From positions 1,116,001-1,180,000 of the forward strand of contig NZ_CP089211.1 of NCBI RefSeq assembly GCF_021183825.1: 64,000 nucleotides of DNA, read 5' to 3'. Within the stretch, counting starts at the first letter, position 1. The number at the start of each line of letters is the position of its first letter. The translations under genes were made by a program, and so were the position numbers. This DNA comes from Sinomicrobium kalidii (GTDB taxonomy: Bacteria; Bacteroidota; Bacteroidia; Flavobacteriales; Flavobacteriaceae). Below are positions 46,619 through 55,322 of the stretch, one piece after another. The notes under the pieces are model-generated. The model worked only from the letters and a program-made list of their open reading frames with translations. It did not search any database and had not been told where the DNA came from.

Positions 46619-49114
46619 TCATGATTTTTTCTCGTCCTTCTGCTTTTTCACCGAGAACTTCGTTTCTCCTTTTTTGGTAAGGGAAAGGGTCAGCGTATCA
46701 CCGTCTCCGACATCACCGGAAATGAGCTTACGTGCCAGCGGGCGTTTGAGCTTATTCCGGATAATACCTTTTATGGGCCTGGCCCCGTATTCGGGACTAA
46801 AACCCATCAGCGCCACCTTTTCTTTCGTTTTATCTGTTATTTTCAGTGTGATATCCAGCTTGGAAAGCAGGCTCGTGAGTTCCTTTTTCAAATGGATGTC
46901 GAATATCTTCACTACACTCTCGCGGCTTATCGGGGCGAACGGAACAATTTCCGTAAGCCGCCCCAGAAATTCCGGCCTGAAATAAGCCGACATGATTTCC
47001 AGCAGATCATTGGAGACCGGTATTTTCCCTTCGGTAAAGGATTTCACCACAAAATCCGACCCGATATTGGAAGTAAACAGTACCACCGCATTGGAGAAAT
47101 CCCCTTCCTTGCCCAGACGGTCGTGCAGTTTTCCTTCGTCAAGTATTTGGAGGAAAACATCAAATACGGAGCGATGGGCCTTTTCGATCTCGTCAAACAA
47201 GACTATGGAATAAGGGTTTTGCCTGATTTTGTTGACGAGCAGGCCGCCTTCCTCATAACCTACATAGCCAGGAGGCGCCCCGTACAGCAATGCCGCGGAA
47301 TGCTCTTCCTTAAATTCTGACATATCCAAACGGATAATGGCGTTTTCATCGCCAAACAAAAAGTCGGCCAGAGACTTGGCCAATTCCGTTTTTCCGGTCC
47401 CGGTGGGCCCCAGAAAGAAAAAAGACCCTATGGGCTGTCCCGGTTTGGTAAGCCCCGAACGGGATTCCAGGATGGCGTCCGACACTACTTTTATGGCATG
47501 GTCCTGACCCACTACCCTTTGTTTCAGGCTGTCTTCGATTTCGAGCAGGCGTTCCCGCTCTTCGCTTTTTACTTTTCCCGCAGGAATACCTGTAATGCCC
47601 GACACCACAGCCGACAAATGGTCCGGGGTCACAACATTGTCTGCACCGGTCAGTGCTTCCAGTTCCAGGAGCAGTTTCTCCAGGTAATCCGCTTTTTCTT
47701 CATCCGTTTTCAAATTGTAAAACCCGGAAGTTTCTTCTTCCTCTCCCCCGAGCAGCTCCCCCGATTTGTCCAGGATGTCCGTATAAAGCCAGTGGAGTTC
47801 TTCCTCCCTGTTTTCTTTTCCGGAATCCTTTAATCCCTCCAGCTTTTCCTTTAATGCGGGAAGCTCTTCCAGCACCATTTCCTTGGCCACGCGTAACGAT
47901 GACATGGTGCGGTCTATGAGATCGAGTGCAGAATCGGGCAGGGATTTTTCCTTGAGGTACCTTCCGGATAACCTGATGGCCTCTTTCAACCCGTTTTCGT
48001 CTATTTTAAACTGGTGATGTTCTTCATAATGCGGAGCCACGTTCTTCAGCATCCGGAGTGCCAGGTCTTCCGTGGGTTCCGTAACCTCCAGGGTCTCAAA
48101 CCTTCTGTTCAGTGCATCGTCCTTACCCAGGGATTTACGGTATTTTTCAGTGGAAGTGGCCCCGATAAAAGTGATATCCCCCTTGGCCAGTTCGGATTTG
48201 ACAATACTGGCTATGCCATTGCCCTGATTGGCATCAAAAAGTTCGTGGATGTCGTCAATAAACAGCATCGGTTTTGGCATCCTTTTCAATTCCAGGAAGA
48301 TCTTTTGCAACCGGTCTTCCACCTCTCCCTTATAGGAGGCACCTGCAAACAATACGCCGGTGTTTACTTCCATAACGGAAGCGCCCTGCAAAGGTGCTAT
48401 AATGTGATTTTCGGCAATTTTACCGCAAAACCCGTCAATAAGTGCGGTCTTCCCCACACCGGCTTCCCCCGTTACGATCACGTGGGGCTTCAGTTTCCGG
48501 TTCAGTATCTCGGTAATGGCCTTCAGTTCCTCATCGCGCCCTACCAGGGGGATGTCTTCCTTTTCGCGATAAGCTGCCACCTTATCCGTACAGTATTTGT
48601 CCAGGGCACCCTGTACGGCGGGCATTCCGGCTTCCCCGGAATAGGAGGCCGCATTCGGCAGACCGCTTCCGGACTGCGGTCTGTTTTTTGCATTCCCCGC
48701 ATATCCGAGTTTGCCGGCGATCTCCAATGCGGTAACGGGCATGGATTTGAGTTCGTCATGAGAAAAGCCTACTCCCGGGGTAACCAGGGCCATAAGCATC
48801 GGTATGAACCCCACTTCTTCCCGCCCCGCATTTTTCGCAATGTCTTCCGCTTCCACAAATACGGCCTCCATGGCCTCATCCGGTGCCGGGTCTTCATCGG
48901 GACGGCTTGTTTTGGGGTATTCTTCCATGCGTATGTCGGCCCATTCATCGATATAAAATACATCGATCCCGGCAGCGTCCAGTTCCCGGATAAATGAAAA
49001 TTCGCGGTTTAACATGGCTTTCAGAAAATGTGCCGGAGCATATGCAGAATGATGGTTTTCCCTGGCCAGTTGTTTTGCTATATGGATCGCCTGGGTACCG
49101 TTTGCTGTAAACAT
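46619..49114 (-). CDS. tssH: T6SS sheath-recycling AAA+ ATPase TssH (ClpV)
   Basis: Hexameric Clp/Hsp100 ATPase of 831 aa that disassembles contracted TssB/TssC sheath. Clp-N repeats lie in residues about 1-140. The first AAA domain has Walker A GEAGVGKT (216-223) and Walker B LFIDDIHEL. A coiled middle domain spans about 400-480, and the second AAA domain has GPTGTGKT (569-576). Compared with ClpB the middle domain is short, as in ClpV. The operon context makes TssH certain rather than ClpB. Confidence 0.95.
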   Translation of the reverse strand: MFTANGTQAIHIAKQLARENHHSAYAPAHFLKAMLNREFSFIRELDAAGIDVFYIDEWADIRMEEYPKTSRPDEDPAPDEAMEAVFVEAEDIAKNAGREEVGFIPMLMALVTPGVGFSHDELKSMPVTALEIAGKLGYAGNAKNRPQSGSGLPNAASYSGEAGMPAVQGALDKYCTDKVAAYREKEDIPLVGRDEELKAITEILNRKLKPHVIVTGEAGVGKTALIDGFCGKIAENHIIAPLQGASVMEVNTGVLFAGASYKGEVEDRLQKIFLELKRMPKPMLFIDDIHELFDANQGNGIASIVKSELAKGDITFIGATSTEKYRKSLGKDDALNRRFETLEVTEPTEDLALRMLKNVAPHYEEHHQFKIDENGLKEAIRLSGRYLKEKSLPDSALDLIDRTMSSLRVAKEMVLEELPALKEKLEGLKDSGKENREEELHWLYTDILDKSGELLGGEEEETSGFYNLKTDEEKADYLEKLLLELEALTGADNVVTPDHLSAVVSGITGIPAGKVKSEERERLLEIEDSLKQRVVGQDHAIKVVSDAILESRSGLTKPGQPIGSFFFLGPTGTGKTELAKSLADFLFGDENAIIRLDMSEFKEEHSAALLYGAPPGYVGYEEGGLLVNKIRQNPYSIVLFDEIEKAHRSVFDVFLQILDEGKLHDRLGKEGDFSNAVVLFTSNIGSDFVVKSFTEGKIPVSNDLLEIMSAYFRPEFLGRLTEIVPFAPISRESVVKIFDIHLKKELTSLLSKLDITLKITDKTKEKVALMGFSPEYGARPIKGIIRNKLKRPLARKLISGDVGDGDTLTLSLTKKGETKFSVKKQKDEKKS

Positions 49115-49136
49115 ATCGGGTTACGGGTTTTTAAAA

Positions 49137-49652
49137 TTAATTCCTGTTGAGTCGTTTACAAAGTTCCAGTTCCCTCTTCAACTCATTAATGATCTCCTCG
49201 TATTCATCTACCTGTCCTTTTAACTCGTCTATTTGTTCTTCCGATTGTCTGAGCAACTGCAGTTTTCTCTTGGTCTTGACCAGGTCGTTCAGGTTCAGGA
49301 TCACATTGTTGTAAAGCAGGGTTTGTTTAAATACTTCCTTATCGGCGGGGATCCCTTCCCTGAGTTTTGCCAGTTCCAGGTTAATGGTCTGTTCCAAAAA
49401 CTGGAACCCGTCCTCGGCACGGTCCAGGGAATCGATACTGGTTGTCAGCTCATCAATTTTGGCAGAAAAATTTTCCTGGTAACGAAACTCATTCATTATC
49501 CTGTCGTTCTCGTGTTTCAGCGCTTCGTTCTCTTTCCAGGGCAGCTTATAATTAAAAAACACGGCAAAGACCAGAATCCCTACCGTAATAACCAACATGA
49601 GGAGGAATAATAAAAATGCGGAAACCCGCTCTTTCTTATTGAGTATTTCCAT
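49137..49652 (-). CDS. tssO: T6SS(iii) membrane protein TssO
   Basis: Bacteroidota-specific T6SS subunit of 171 aa. A single N-terminal TM helix (AFLLFLLMLVITVGILVFAVFF, residues about 12-33) is followed by a mainly coiled-coil periplasmic domain ending ELKRELELCKRLNRN. It has no homology to TssJ, TssL or TssM. It is proposed to join the trans-envelope complex with TssN and others. It is placed between tssK and tssH with 20-22 bp gaps. Confidence 0.85.
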   Translation of the reverse strand: MEILNKKERVSAFLLFLLMLVITVGILVFAVFFNYKLPWKENEALKHENDRIMNEFRYQENFSAKIDELTTSIDSLDRAEDGFQFLEQTINLELAKLREGIPADKEVFKQTLLYNNVILNLNDLVKTKRKLQLLRQSEEQIDELKGQVDEYEEIINELKRELELCKRLNRN

Positions 49653-49672
49653 AGTCTAAAAATAAATTTATA

Positions 49673-50878
49673 TCAATCGGCCAGGAATGATGTGGCACCG
49701 TCCTGATTGTTGCCTTTATCCCGGTCCTTGTTTTCTTCCTGTTTAAAGAAAATACCGGATGTTTTATCGGTCTTGACAATATTTTCGTTGACAAAGATAC
49801 CGGAATCTTTCTTCCTGCCTATATAGTCGAGCTGGTTGAGAATAGAGAACAGGTGGTCTGTTTTTTCAATAAATTCCATAACTCCTTTCACGCAGGGCCC
49901 CATATCGTAGCCCTTGTATTTGAGGTTTATGGTTTCGGAAAACAGTTTTTCATAATCTCCGCTGCCCAACTCGGTAGTCCATTCGGCAAAGTAGTTGAAC
50001 ACCATTTCTTTCCCGTCGCCCGAGAAGGAATCAAAACTGTTTTTCATGACCCGTGCAAGGCTCACCACTCTGTCCAGGACTTCCATGGGCGAGGAATAAA
50101 AGCCTTTCCACCGGTTCTGGTTTATGGTTTGCCCCACATACCCCAATATTCGTTCCAGCGTGGCAAATACGATGTCGGCAATGAGGTTTTCATCCCCGCT
50201 GAGCCTTCTGAACCTTATTTTCTGGGAAATCTGCACGGCATAAAACTCCATTTGCTTGAAAAAAGCATCGTAGGCCTCGAAAAGCTTTACCAGTGACGGG
50301 TGACTGTTTACCGTAACACAGGGCGGGATATAGGTTTCCACGGTTTCAAATACACTCCCCTGCGACATAAACTTGGCGATGGGAAACTGTAGCGGACCGA
50401 TATTGTTCTGGGTCACTTCGGTCTCCGCTACCGTGGTAAGGTAGTACTTGGGCATGGCAAAGGGAAACCGCGGAGGGATCTCTTCCATGTTCTGCGTTCC
50501 GGTAGGCACCCTGTTGTAGGGATCTACATTGAGCAGCAGGAAACGGTTGTTTTCCTTAAAATCATAATTTTCAAGGGATATCTTTTCGGAAAATTCTCCC
50601 GTATAGTCCGTGATCTCTATACGGCCTCCGCCCGGGGTTACGGCTTTCATAAATTTTATGGACACATTCAGTTCATTGTGCTCGTCAATGATGACCGAAT
50701 ACTCGAAAGGCGCCATAAATTTGGTGGATAACAGCCCGTACTGTAACTGGTTTACCCCCATGTTCCTGGCATCGCGCACCAGGTCTTCAGCATTGTTCTG
50801 CAGATCGATGAAATGATTTTTATTGATCTTCATCCCATCGATCCAGTTTACCGGGAAATATCGTATATCTTCTGCCAT
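49673..50878 (-). CDS. tssK: T6SS baseplate subunit TssK
   Basis: Baseplate protein of 401 aa linking the wedges to the envelope complex. The N-terminus PVNWIDGMKINKNHFIDLQNNAEDLV corresponds to the family's W-x-G-M-x-(L/I)-x-x-x-H-F motif. A central beta-rich domain is followed by a helical C-terminal half (FFKQMEFYAVQISQKIRFRRL, TTELGSGDYEKLFSETINLKY) and a charged tail. It lies between tssN and tssO. Confidence 0.92.
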   Translation of the reverse strand: MAEDIRYFPVNWIDGMKINKNHFIDLQNNAEDLVRDARNMGVNQLQYGLLSTKFMAPFEYSVIIDEHNELNVSIKFMKAVTPGGGRIEITDYTGEFSEKISLENYDFKENNRFLLLNVDPYNRVPTGTQNMEEIPPRFPFAMPKYYLTTVAETEVTQNNIGPLQFPIAKFMSQGSVFETVETYIPPCVTVNSHPSLVKLFEAYDAFFKQMEFYAVQISQKIRFRRLSGDENLIADIVFATLERILGYVGQTINQNRWKGFYSSPMEVLDRVVSLARVMKNSFDSFSGDGKEMVFNYFAEWTTELGSGDYEKLFSETINLKYKGYDMGPCVKGVMEFIEKTDHLFSILNQLDYIGRKKDSGIFVNENIVKTDKTSGIFFKQEENKDRDKGNNQDGATSFLAD

Positions 50879-50925
50879 GGCAATTGGTTGTTTATTGTTT
50901 GTTGTTTCTGGGTTTCAGGTTCAGT

Positions 50926-51789
50926 TTAAATCCGCTGGCATATTATGGTGTCACCGTCTTTCATGTCATTGCTGTCCACGGATTCTTCAGGGTCTATATG
51001 ATTGGTGGAACCGAACCACTTGGGCCTGGAATGAAAATACCATCCGTAGGGTTCGTTCTTGGCATCGGTAAAATGGATCTGGCTGTTCGGGTGTTTGTCG
51101 TTATAGTCATTGATAAAATAATAAAACAGCCTTCCGAACTCCATGGCCCGGGGCGCTTTTACCTTAAAATTGATAATATGCCTGTCGTTCGGTTTTTTGT
51201 GGAACACGAGATTGAGCAAAATAACATTGCGCATCTCGGTGATCTGCGGATTGGGATACTTGTTGTTTAACGGGTAAAACCAGCGTTTGTACAACCGCGC
51301 AGGTATGGTTATGGCGGTTTCAAACAAAATGAGCACAAGGGTGGGCACCAAAAAGAGCAGCAGACTGCCGAACATATAATATACAAACTGGAATTCTGCA
51401 AAATAGGCGATCACCACGATCATGAATACTGCCACATACAGGCACGTTACAAAAGCAAAAAATATCTCCTTGTATATTTTCCTGGTTTCAAAGCGCTTGA
51501 AAAACTTGTGAAAAAATATCAGGTGCCCTGTTCCGATCAGCAACATAAACCCCTGAAAAGAAATAAAACGGGCGTTCAGGGTAGTGGATTTCAAATTGTA
51601 TAGAATAGCCCCGAAACCAATAACTATAACGCCAAGTACCAGGACATACAGCAGGTATTTCCATTTTTTCTTCCGGAACTTCGGAGCTACGGCACCAAAA
51701 ACCATACTGAGTATGAATGCAACGGCAAGTACAATCAAAAGTACGGTAAGGACCTCTCCGGTTACAATATAATCTAAAATCTTTCTCAT
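50926..51789 (-). CDS. tssN: T6SS(iii) membrane protein TssN
   Basis: Bacteroidota-specific polytopic T6SS protein, 287 aa, with about 5-6 TM helices in the first 165 residues (TVLLIVLAVAFILSMVFG, LLYVLVLGVIVIGFGAILY, GFMLLIGTGHLIFF, YMFGSLLLFLVPTLVLILF). A cytoplasmic C-terminal domain carries motifs NKYPNPQITEMRNVILLN and GWYFHSRPKWFGS. It starts 3 bp downstream of the tssG stop. It probably replaces TssL/TssM-type functions. Confidence 0.9.
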   Translation of the reverse strand: MRKILDYIVTGEVLTVLLIVLAVAFILSMVFGAVAPKFRKKKWKYLLYVLVLGVIVIGFGAILYNLKSTTLNARFISFQGFMLLIGTGHLIFFHKFFKRFETRKIYKEIFFAFVTCLYVAVFMIVVIAYFAEFQFVYYMFGSLLLFLVPTLVLILFETAITIPARLYKRWFYPLNNKYPNPQITEMRNVILLNLVFHKKPNDRHIINFKVKAPRAMEFGRLFYYFINDYNDKHPNSQIHFTDAKNEPYGWYFHSRPKWFGSTNHIDPEESVDSNDMKDGDTIICQRI

Positions 51790-51792
51790 GGT

Positions 51793-52722
51793 CTATATTA
51801 CGGTTGAGATTCCCATCCTGGATTGATACAGGGTTTCGTTCAGTTCAAAACGCTCGTCTTCGTCCCTGAGCATCAACTGATATGAAAATTGCACCTGGCA
51901 AGGTAAGAATAAATGAAAAAAGGCTTCCAAAAAACTTTCCATTTGCCCCTTGTTGACATATTCAATAAGTTTTTTCGAATCTTTCAGCGGACCTATGACA
52001 AAATGGTATTTCTTTAAAAATATTTCTTCCTTGCTCTCCAGGGTGGTATTGATCCCCAATAACATCTCTTCTGCTTTTTCATAAGGGTCAAAAACCTGCT
52101 CCAATTTAACATTTTTTGTAATGATCTCCACACTTTCGCCTATAATGGACTCCAATCCTTTCCTTACATCTTCCACATTGCGGCTCACAAAGTTCTTTTG
52201 CCGCATCAGCAGAAAGAACATCCTGACGAGGAGTTCATCGGGGATCTTTTCGGATACGCCGAGAATCATGCGGATCACATCTGCCAGTCCGTAGGCATTA
52301 ATATCCCTGAAAAAATCAGACTCGTACTTTTCCACCTGGTGCCTGAAACGAAAAAATTCGTTTTCGAGCGGGTTGAAAAAGTGCCTGGCTTCCCTTTCTT
52401 CCTTTTTCCGCTTTTTATATTCCTCTACGGGATCTTCGTTGCGTTCGCGCGACCGGTAATTATGGGTAATCCCTTCCGGAAGGATATCGTAAAAGCCGTC
52501 ACGGCTCACCCTGAAATGCCACATATCGGCGTTATTCATGTCCAGCTCCACCTGCATGATATCCCTGCTGAACTTCCGGTAAAAATTACCTTCGGGCAAC
52601 ACGGTGACATCCTTTTCCTGAACTTTATAACGCAGCAACACCTCGAAAAGCAGTTCGGCTTTCAGGTCGAACGGAGGTATATGCTGTAATTCTTCAAAAA
52701 TGATATCTTCCCTGTTCATCAT
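51793..52722 (-). CDS. tssG: T6SS baseplate subunit TssG-like
   Basis: This 309-aa cytoplasmic protein is beside tssN and matches the size and position of TssG in Bacteroidota loci. It begins NREDIIFEELQHIPPFDLKAELLFEVLL and has a charged middle (EYKKRKKEEREARHFFNPLENEFFRFR), then DVIRMILGVSEKIPDELLVRM. Sequence similarity to proteobacterial TssG is faint, so the call rests on context. Two ATGs (52722, 52719) overlap the preceding stop. Confidence 0.78.
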   Translation of the reverse strand: MMNREDIIFEELQHIPPFDLKAELLFEVLLRYKVQEKDVTVLPEGNFYRKFSRDIMQVELDMNNADMWHFRVSRDGFYDILPEGITHNYRSRERNEDPVEEYKKRKKEEREARHFFNPLENEFFRFRHQVEKYESDFFRDINAYGLADVIRMILGVSEKIPDELLVRMFFLLMRQKNFVSRNVEDVRKGLESIIGESVEIITKNVKLEQVFDPYEKAEEMLLGINTTLESKEEIFLKKYHFVIGPLKDSKKLIEYVNKGQMESFLEAFFHLFLPCQVQFSYQLMLRDEDERFELNETLYQSRMGISTVI

Positions 52723-53675
52723 TGTTTCATATTTTTCACTCTCCCCCTCCCGATGTAGCCTTTACGCCACATACGATCTCTCAGGTTCACTATTTCCACT
52801 CCTCCTGAAGGCGTAACGGTCAGAAAACGCTTGTTTTTGAGATATATCCCCACATGGGTATACGGCCGTCCGCGATCCCTGAACCGGAAGAAGAGCAAAT
52901 CCCCTTCTTTCATATCCCTGGTATAGTGTATCTGCCCTTCGGTATAATTGGTGAGAATGGCCTTCGAAGTGGTACGGGGAAAGCTGACTTCATAGACTTC
53001 CCTGTACAGGTTTTGCATCAGGGTAAGGTGGTCCATGCGGTCTTTCCGGTAAGGAGTTCCGAGGCGGTCCTTTATATAGGAGTACAATTGTGCGTTCTTT
53101 ACTTCCAAAGGCTTCACTTTTAATTCTTCGCCAAAGAAAATCTTGTCTTCTATCTTCAGGGGGGAGTACCCCTTCACTTTCACTTCTTCCACCAACGGGG
53201 CCGACCGGGCTCCGTGACTCTTCAAACCGGAAATATTCCCGGGGACGATCGGGTCTAAGGGATATTGCGTGGGCCGTATGATCCCTACAACCTCAACCTC
53301 GTCCAGCATAATCGAAGATTCACTGTCAGACAGTACCACCTGTCCTGTTTCCAGGAGAAGCGCTGCGTTCATCGGTTCTTTTTCGGGAACAGTCTCTGTA
53401 GTTGAAGTTGTTTGCCTGGGCGGCGATGGTGCCGGGGTACTGCTTTCCCCGTCCAGTTCGGCCCGGACATCCTTGTCTGTAATAGGTTCCAGGGCCATAT
53501 AAGATTCTTCCTCCCCTGTTTCGACAGCTGCTTCTTTCTCTTCGTCGAGGTCTTCCAGTTCTCCGAATTCCATTTGCACCAGTTCATCGGTAATGGGAAT
53601 GATGGCCTGTTGAGAGGATTTACAGGAAACCACCAGGACCACCAGCCATAAACATCCTAATATTTTTCTTGTCAT
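52719..53675 (-). CDS. NlpC/P60-like T6SS lipoprotein lacking catalytic Cys
   Basis: This 318-aa lipoprotein (lipobox VVSC, Cys18) has a long acidic, Pro/Thr-rich linker (about 30-165) and a C-terminal NlpC/P60 fold (about 195-318). Against its neighbour at 54166-54828 the domain aligns closely (YIK...G.PY; LMQ.LYREVY.V..PRT.S; KEGDL.FFR; THVGIYLKN). The catalytic site DCSALM is replaced by DHLTLM, so Cys becomes His216 (53028-53030). The second catalytic His (His274, THVG) remains. It is probably a non-enzymatic peptidoglycan-binding T6SS part. It overlaps tssG by 4 bp. Confidence 0.85.
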   Translation of the reverse strand: MTRKILGCLWLVVLVVSCKSSQQAIIPITDELVQMEFGELEDLDEEKEAAVETGEEESYMALEPITDKDVRAELDGESSTPAPSPPRQTTSTTETVPEKEPMNAALLLETGQVVLSDSESSIMLDEVEVVGIIRPTQYPLDPIVPGNISGLKSHGARSAPLVEEVKVKGYSPLKIEDKIFFGEELKVKPLEVKNAQLYSYIKDRLGTPYRKDRMDHLTLMQNLYREVYEVSFPRTTSKAILTNYTEGQIHYTRDMKEGDLLFFRFRDRGRPYTHVGIYLKNKRFLTVTPSGGVEIVNLRDRMWRKGYIGRGRVKNMKQ

Positions 53676-54165
53676 GCTTGCTTTATTTGTAATGATATGA
53701 CAGTATCTGTGACAGACGGAATCCCAAAACCCGATATGTTATCGTTTGAGGCCACCGGGACCTGCTTTGCCCCGGAGTTTACGGACAAATCTAAAAAAAA
53801 CTTCCAAAAAGGATACGACTTCCCGCTTGCCCGGCAGGCAACATAACCATTTAATAATATCTTTTTTCCTGATTTACTTGTCATACACATAGCTTTATAG
53901 TAAAAAGGACGCCAACACCCCGGGCGACATATTTTTTCAGGGGTTGAAAATACAACAATTACCCGCGCTGCATTATAGCCGAAAACAGGGGTTTTTTAAT
54001 CAACTTCACAATGGGAATCCGAAAAACGAAGTGCGATCCTGCAAAACCAGGGAGGAAAGCACACCAAAAACGGTCGCACTTCCGTTACCCGGAAAGGATA
54101 CTTAAAAAACCCATACCACAACAATACAGAGGCAGATGCAAAGCCTCCATCCGGTCCGTCGTTTC
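53676..54165. other. 490-bp gap between the two NlpC/P60 genes
   Basis: No convincing gene is present. A minus-strand TAGATTTG box (53786-53793) lies 111 bp before the pseudoenzyme gene and may start the main T6SS transcript. A long-loop dyad occupies 54024-54085. The remainder shows nothing recognised. Confidence 0.6.
54024..54085 (-). terminator. Long-loop hairpin downstream of NlpC/P60 gene
   Basis: AACGAAGTGCGA (54025-54036) pairs with TCGCACTTC-C-GTT (54074-54086 region) with one bulged C, around a 37-nt loop. On the minus strand the stem is followed by TTTTT. This fits an atypical terminator of the NlpC/P60 gene. A structured small RNA is the alternative. Confidence 0.5.
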
Positions 54166-54828
54166 CTAACGTATGGATTCCGGAATGGCTTTTATCCTGC
54201 CGCTGGCCTTATACGTATTTCGCCAATAGGGATCCCTGAGGCTTGTTATCTGCACTCCCCGGGATTCGGTAGCCGATAAAAACTTCATGTTCTTCAGATA
54301 TATCCCTACATGCGTCATTATTTTTTCGTTACTGGACCTGAAAAACACCAGGTCGCCTTCCTTCAGGTACTTTACAGACCGGAAAGGCTCCACATGGTTG
54401 TCATTGAGCATGATCTCCGAGGCCGTACGCGGCAATTCCACATCATACACCTCCCGGTACAGGTCCTGCATCAGGGCAGAACAATCAATTCCTCCTTTGG
54501 TTTCACCGCCGTATAAATAAGGAACACCCTGCCACTCCTTTATATATGCATATAATTTCTGATTGGTGATCTCGGAAGGTTTTACACCCAACACCCTTGC
54601 AAAATAGACCCTGTCCCGGGCGGAGATCAATTCCGGCTCTTCTTCTTTCTCCTCTTCCCCGGGCACGATATCCATCTCCCTTACCACCCTGATCTGTTCC
54701 AGTCCCGGCTTTTCACCCAACTCGGCATTGACATACGGATCTGTGATCATATATGCCGTATCCTTATTACTTCCGCAGCTACAGAACAAAACACATACAA
54801 AACCAATGCGTATCCATATATTCTTCAT
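54166..54828 (-). CDS. NlpC/P60 peptidase lipoprotein (catalytically intact)
   Basis: This 220-aa lipoprotein has its signal ending FCSCGS (Cys18), so it is anchored in the envelope. The NlpC/P60 domain spans residues about 88-215: WQGVPYLYGGE, GGIDCSALM with Cys116, and THVGIYLKN with His173. Such enzymes cleave gamma-D-Glu-DAP type bonds in peptidoglycan. It lies at the head of the minus-strand T6SS genes and is paralogous to the pseudoenzyme next to it. A role in opening the wall for the T6SS envelope complex is likely; an effector role is less likely given the lipobox. Confidence 0.9.
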   Translation of the reverse strand: MKNIWIRIGFVCVLFCSCGSNKDTAYMITDPYVNAELGEKPGLEQIRVVREMDIVPGEEEKEEEPELISARDRVYFARVLGVKPSEITNQKLYAYIKEWQGVPYLYGGETKGGIDCSALMQDLYREVYDVELPRTASEIMLNDNHVEPFRSVKYLKEGDLVFFRSSNEKIMTHVGIYLKNMKFLSATESRGVQITSLRDPYWRNTYKASGRIKAIPESIR

Positions 54829-55322
54829 CCGTTCAGATTTTAATTACAGAACCCTGTATTTAAAGTTTTTTATTAATTATCATCGCTCTGAAAATCATCT
54901 CCAAATTGCGTTGACCGCAAACAAAAAAAGACATTCCGACCCCGGAACCAAACAGTTACGATCCCACAATGTCCCTCAACGACTCCGGGTCACTTTTGAT
55001 GCAGCAAATTAAAACAGAAATATTCGCAAAAGTTAAGTTCATTTTAAAAATACGTCAAAATTACGTTATTTTACGACTTAAATCCGGGCTTTAATCTGGC
55101 ACGACTTTAAGGTTTTATTTATTTTTATTAGCTTGTACCCTCATTTTTCCGTACGAAAATACAATATTTTTGTTTTATTTAGAAATACTTGTTTTCCATG
55201 ATTTTTTATAACTCTCAAATTGTGTATTTTTGGAAAGTGCTGGAAGATGAAGTATTTAAGCACCCGAAATTACATTTTAAACCCCGTTTTTGATTCACTC
55301 CCAAAGTTAAAAACCACTGAGA
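54829..55322. promoter_or_regulatory. Divergent T6SS control region
   Basis: This 494-bp AT-rich region lies between the leftward NlpC/P60 gene and the rightward PKD-tssB-tssC genes. Rightward -7 boxes TATTTTTG are at 55165-55172 and 55225-55232, and a leftward TAATTTTG is at 55056-55063. An AAAATACGT / ACGTTATTTT dyad (55047-55072) has TACG at 55051, 55062 and 55072, one helical turn apart. ACGACTTWAA repeats at 55073 and 55101. These are the best candidate regulator sites for the locus. Confidence 0.55.

Noticed and set aside
46619..49114. ClpB chaperone as the identity of the ATPase
   Set aside because: The short middle domain and position between tssO and tssE fit TssH/ClpV better.
53672..53890. 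72-codon minus-strand ORF upstream of the 318-aa lipoprotein
   Set aside because: It overlaps the lipoprotein start and the likely promoter box, has no recognisable domain and an irregular composition; treated as noncoding.
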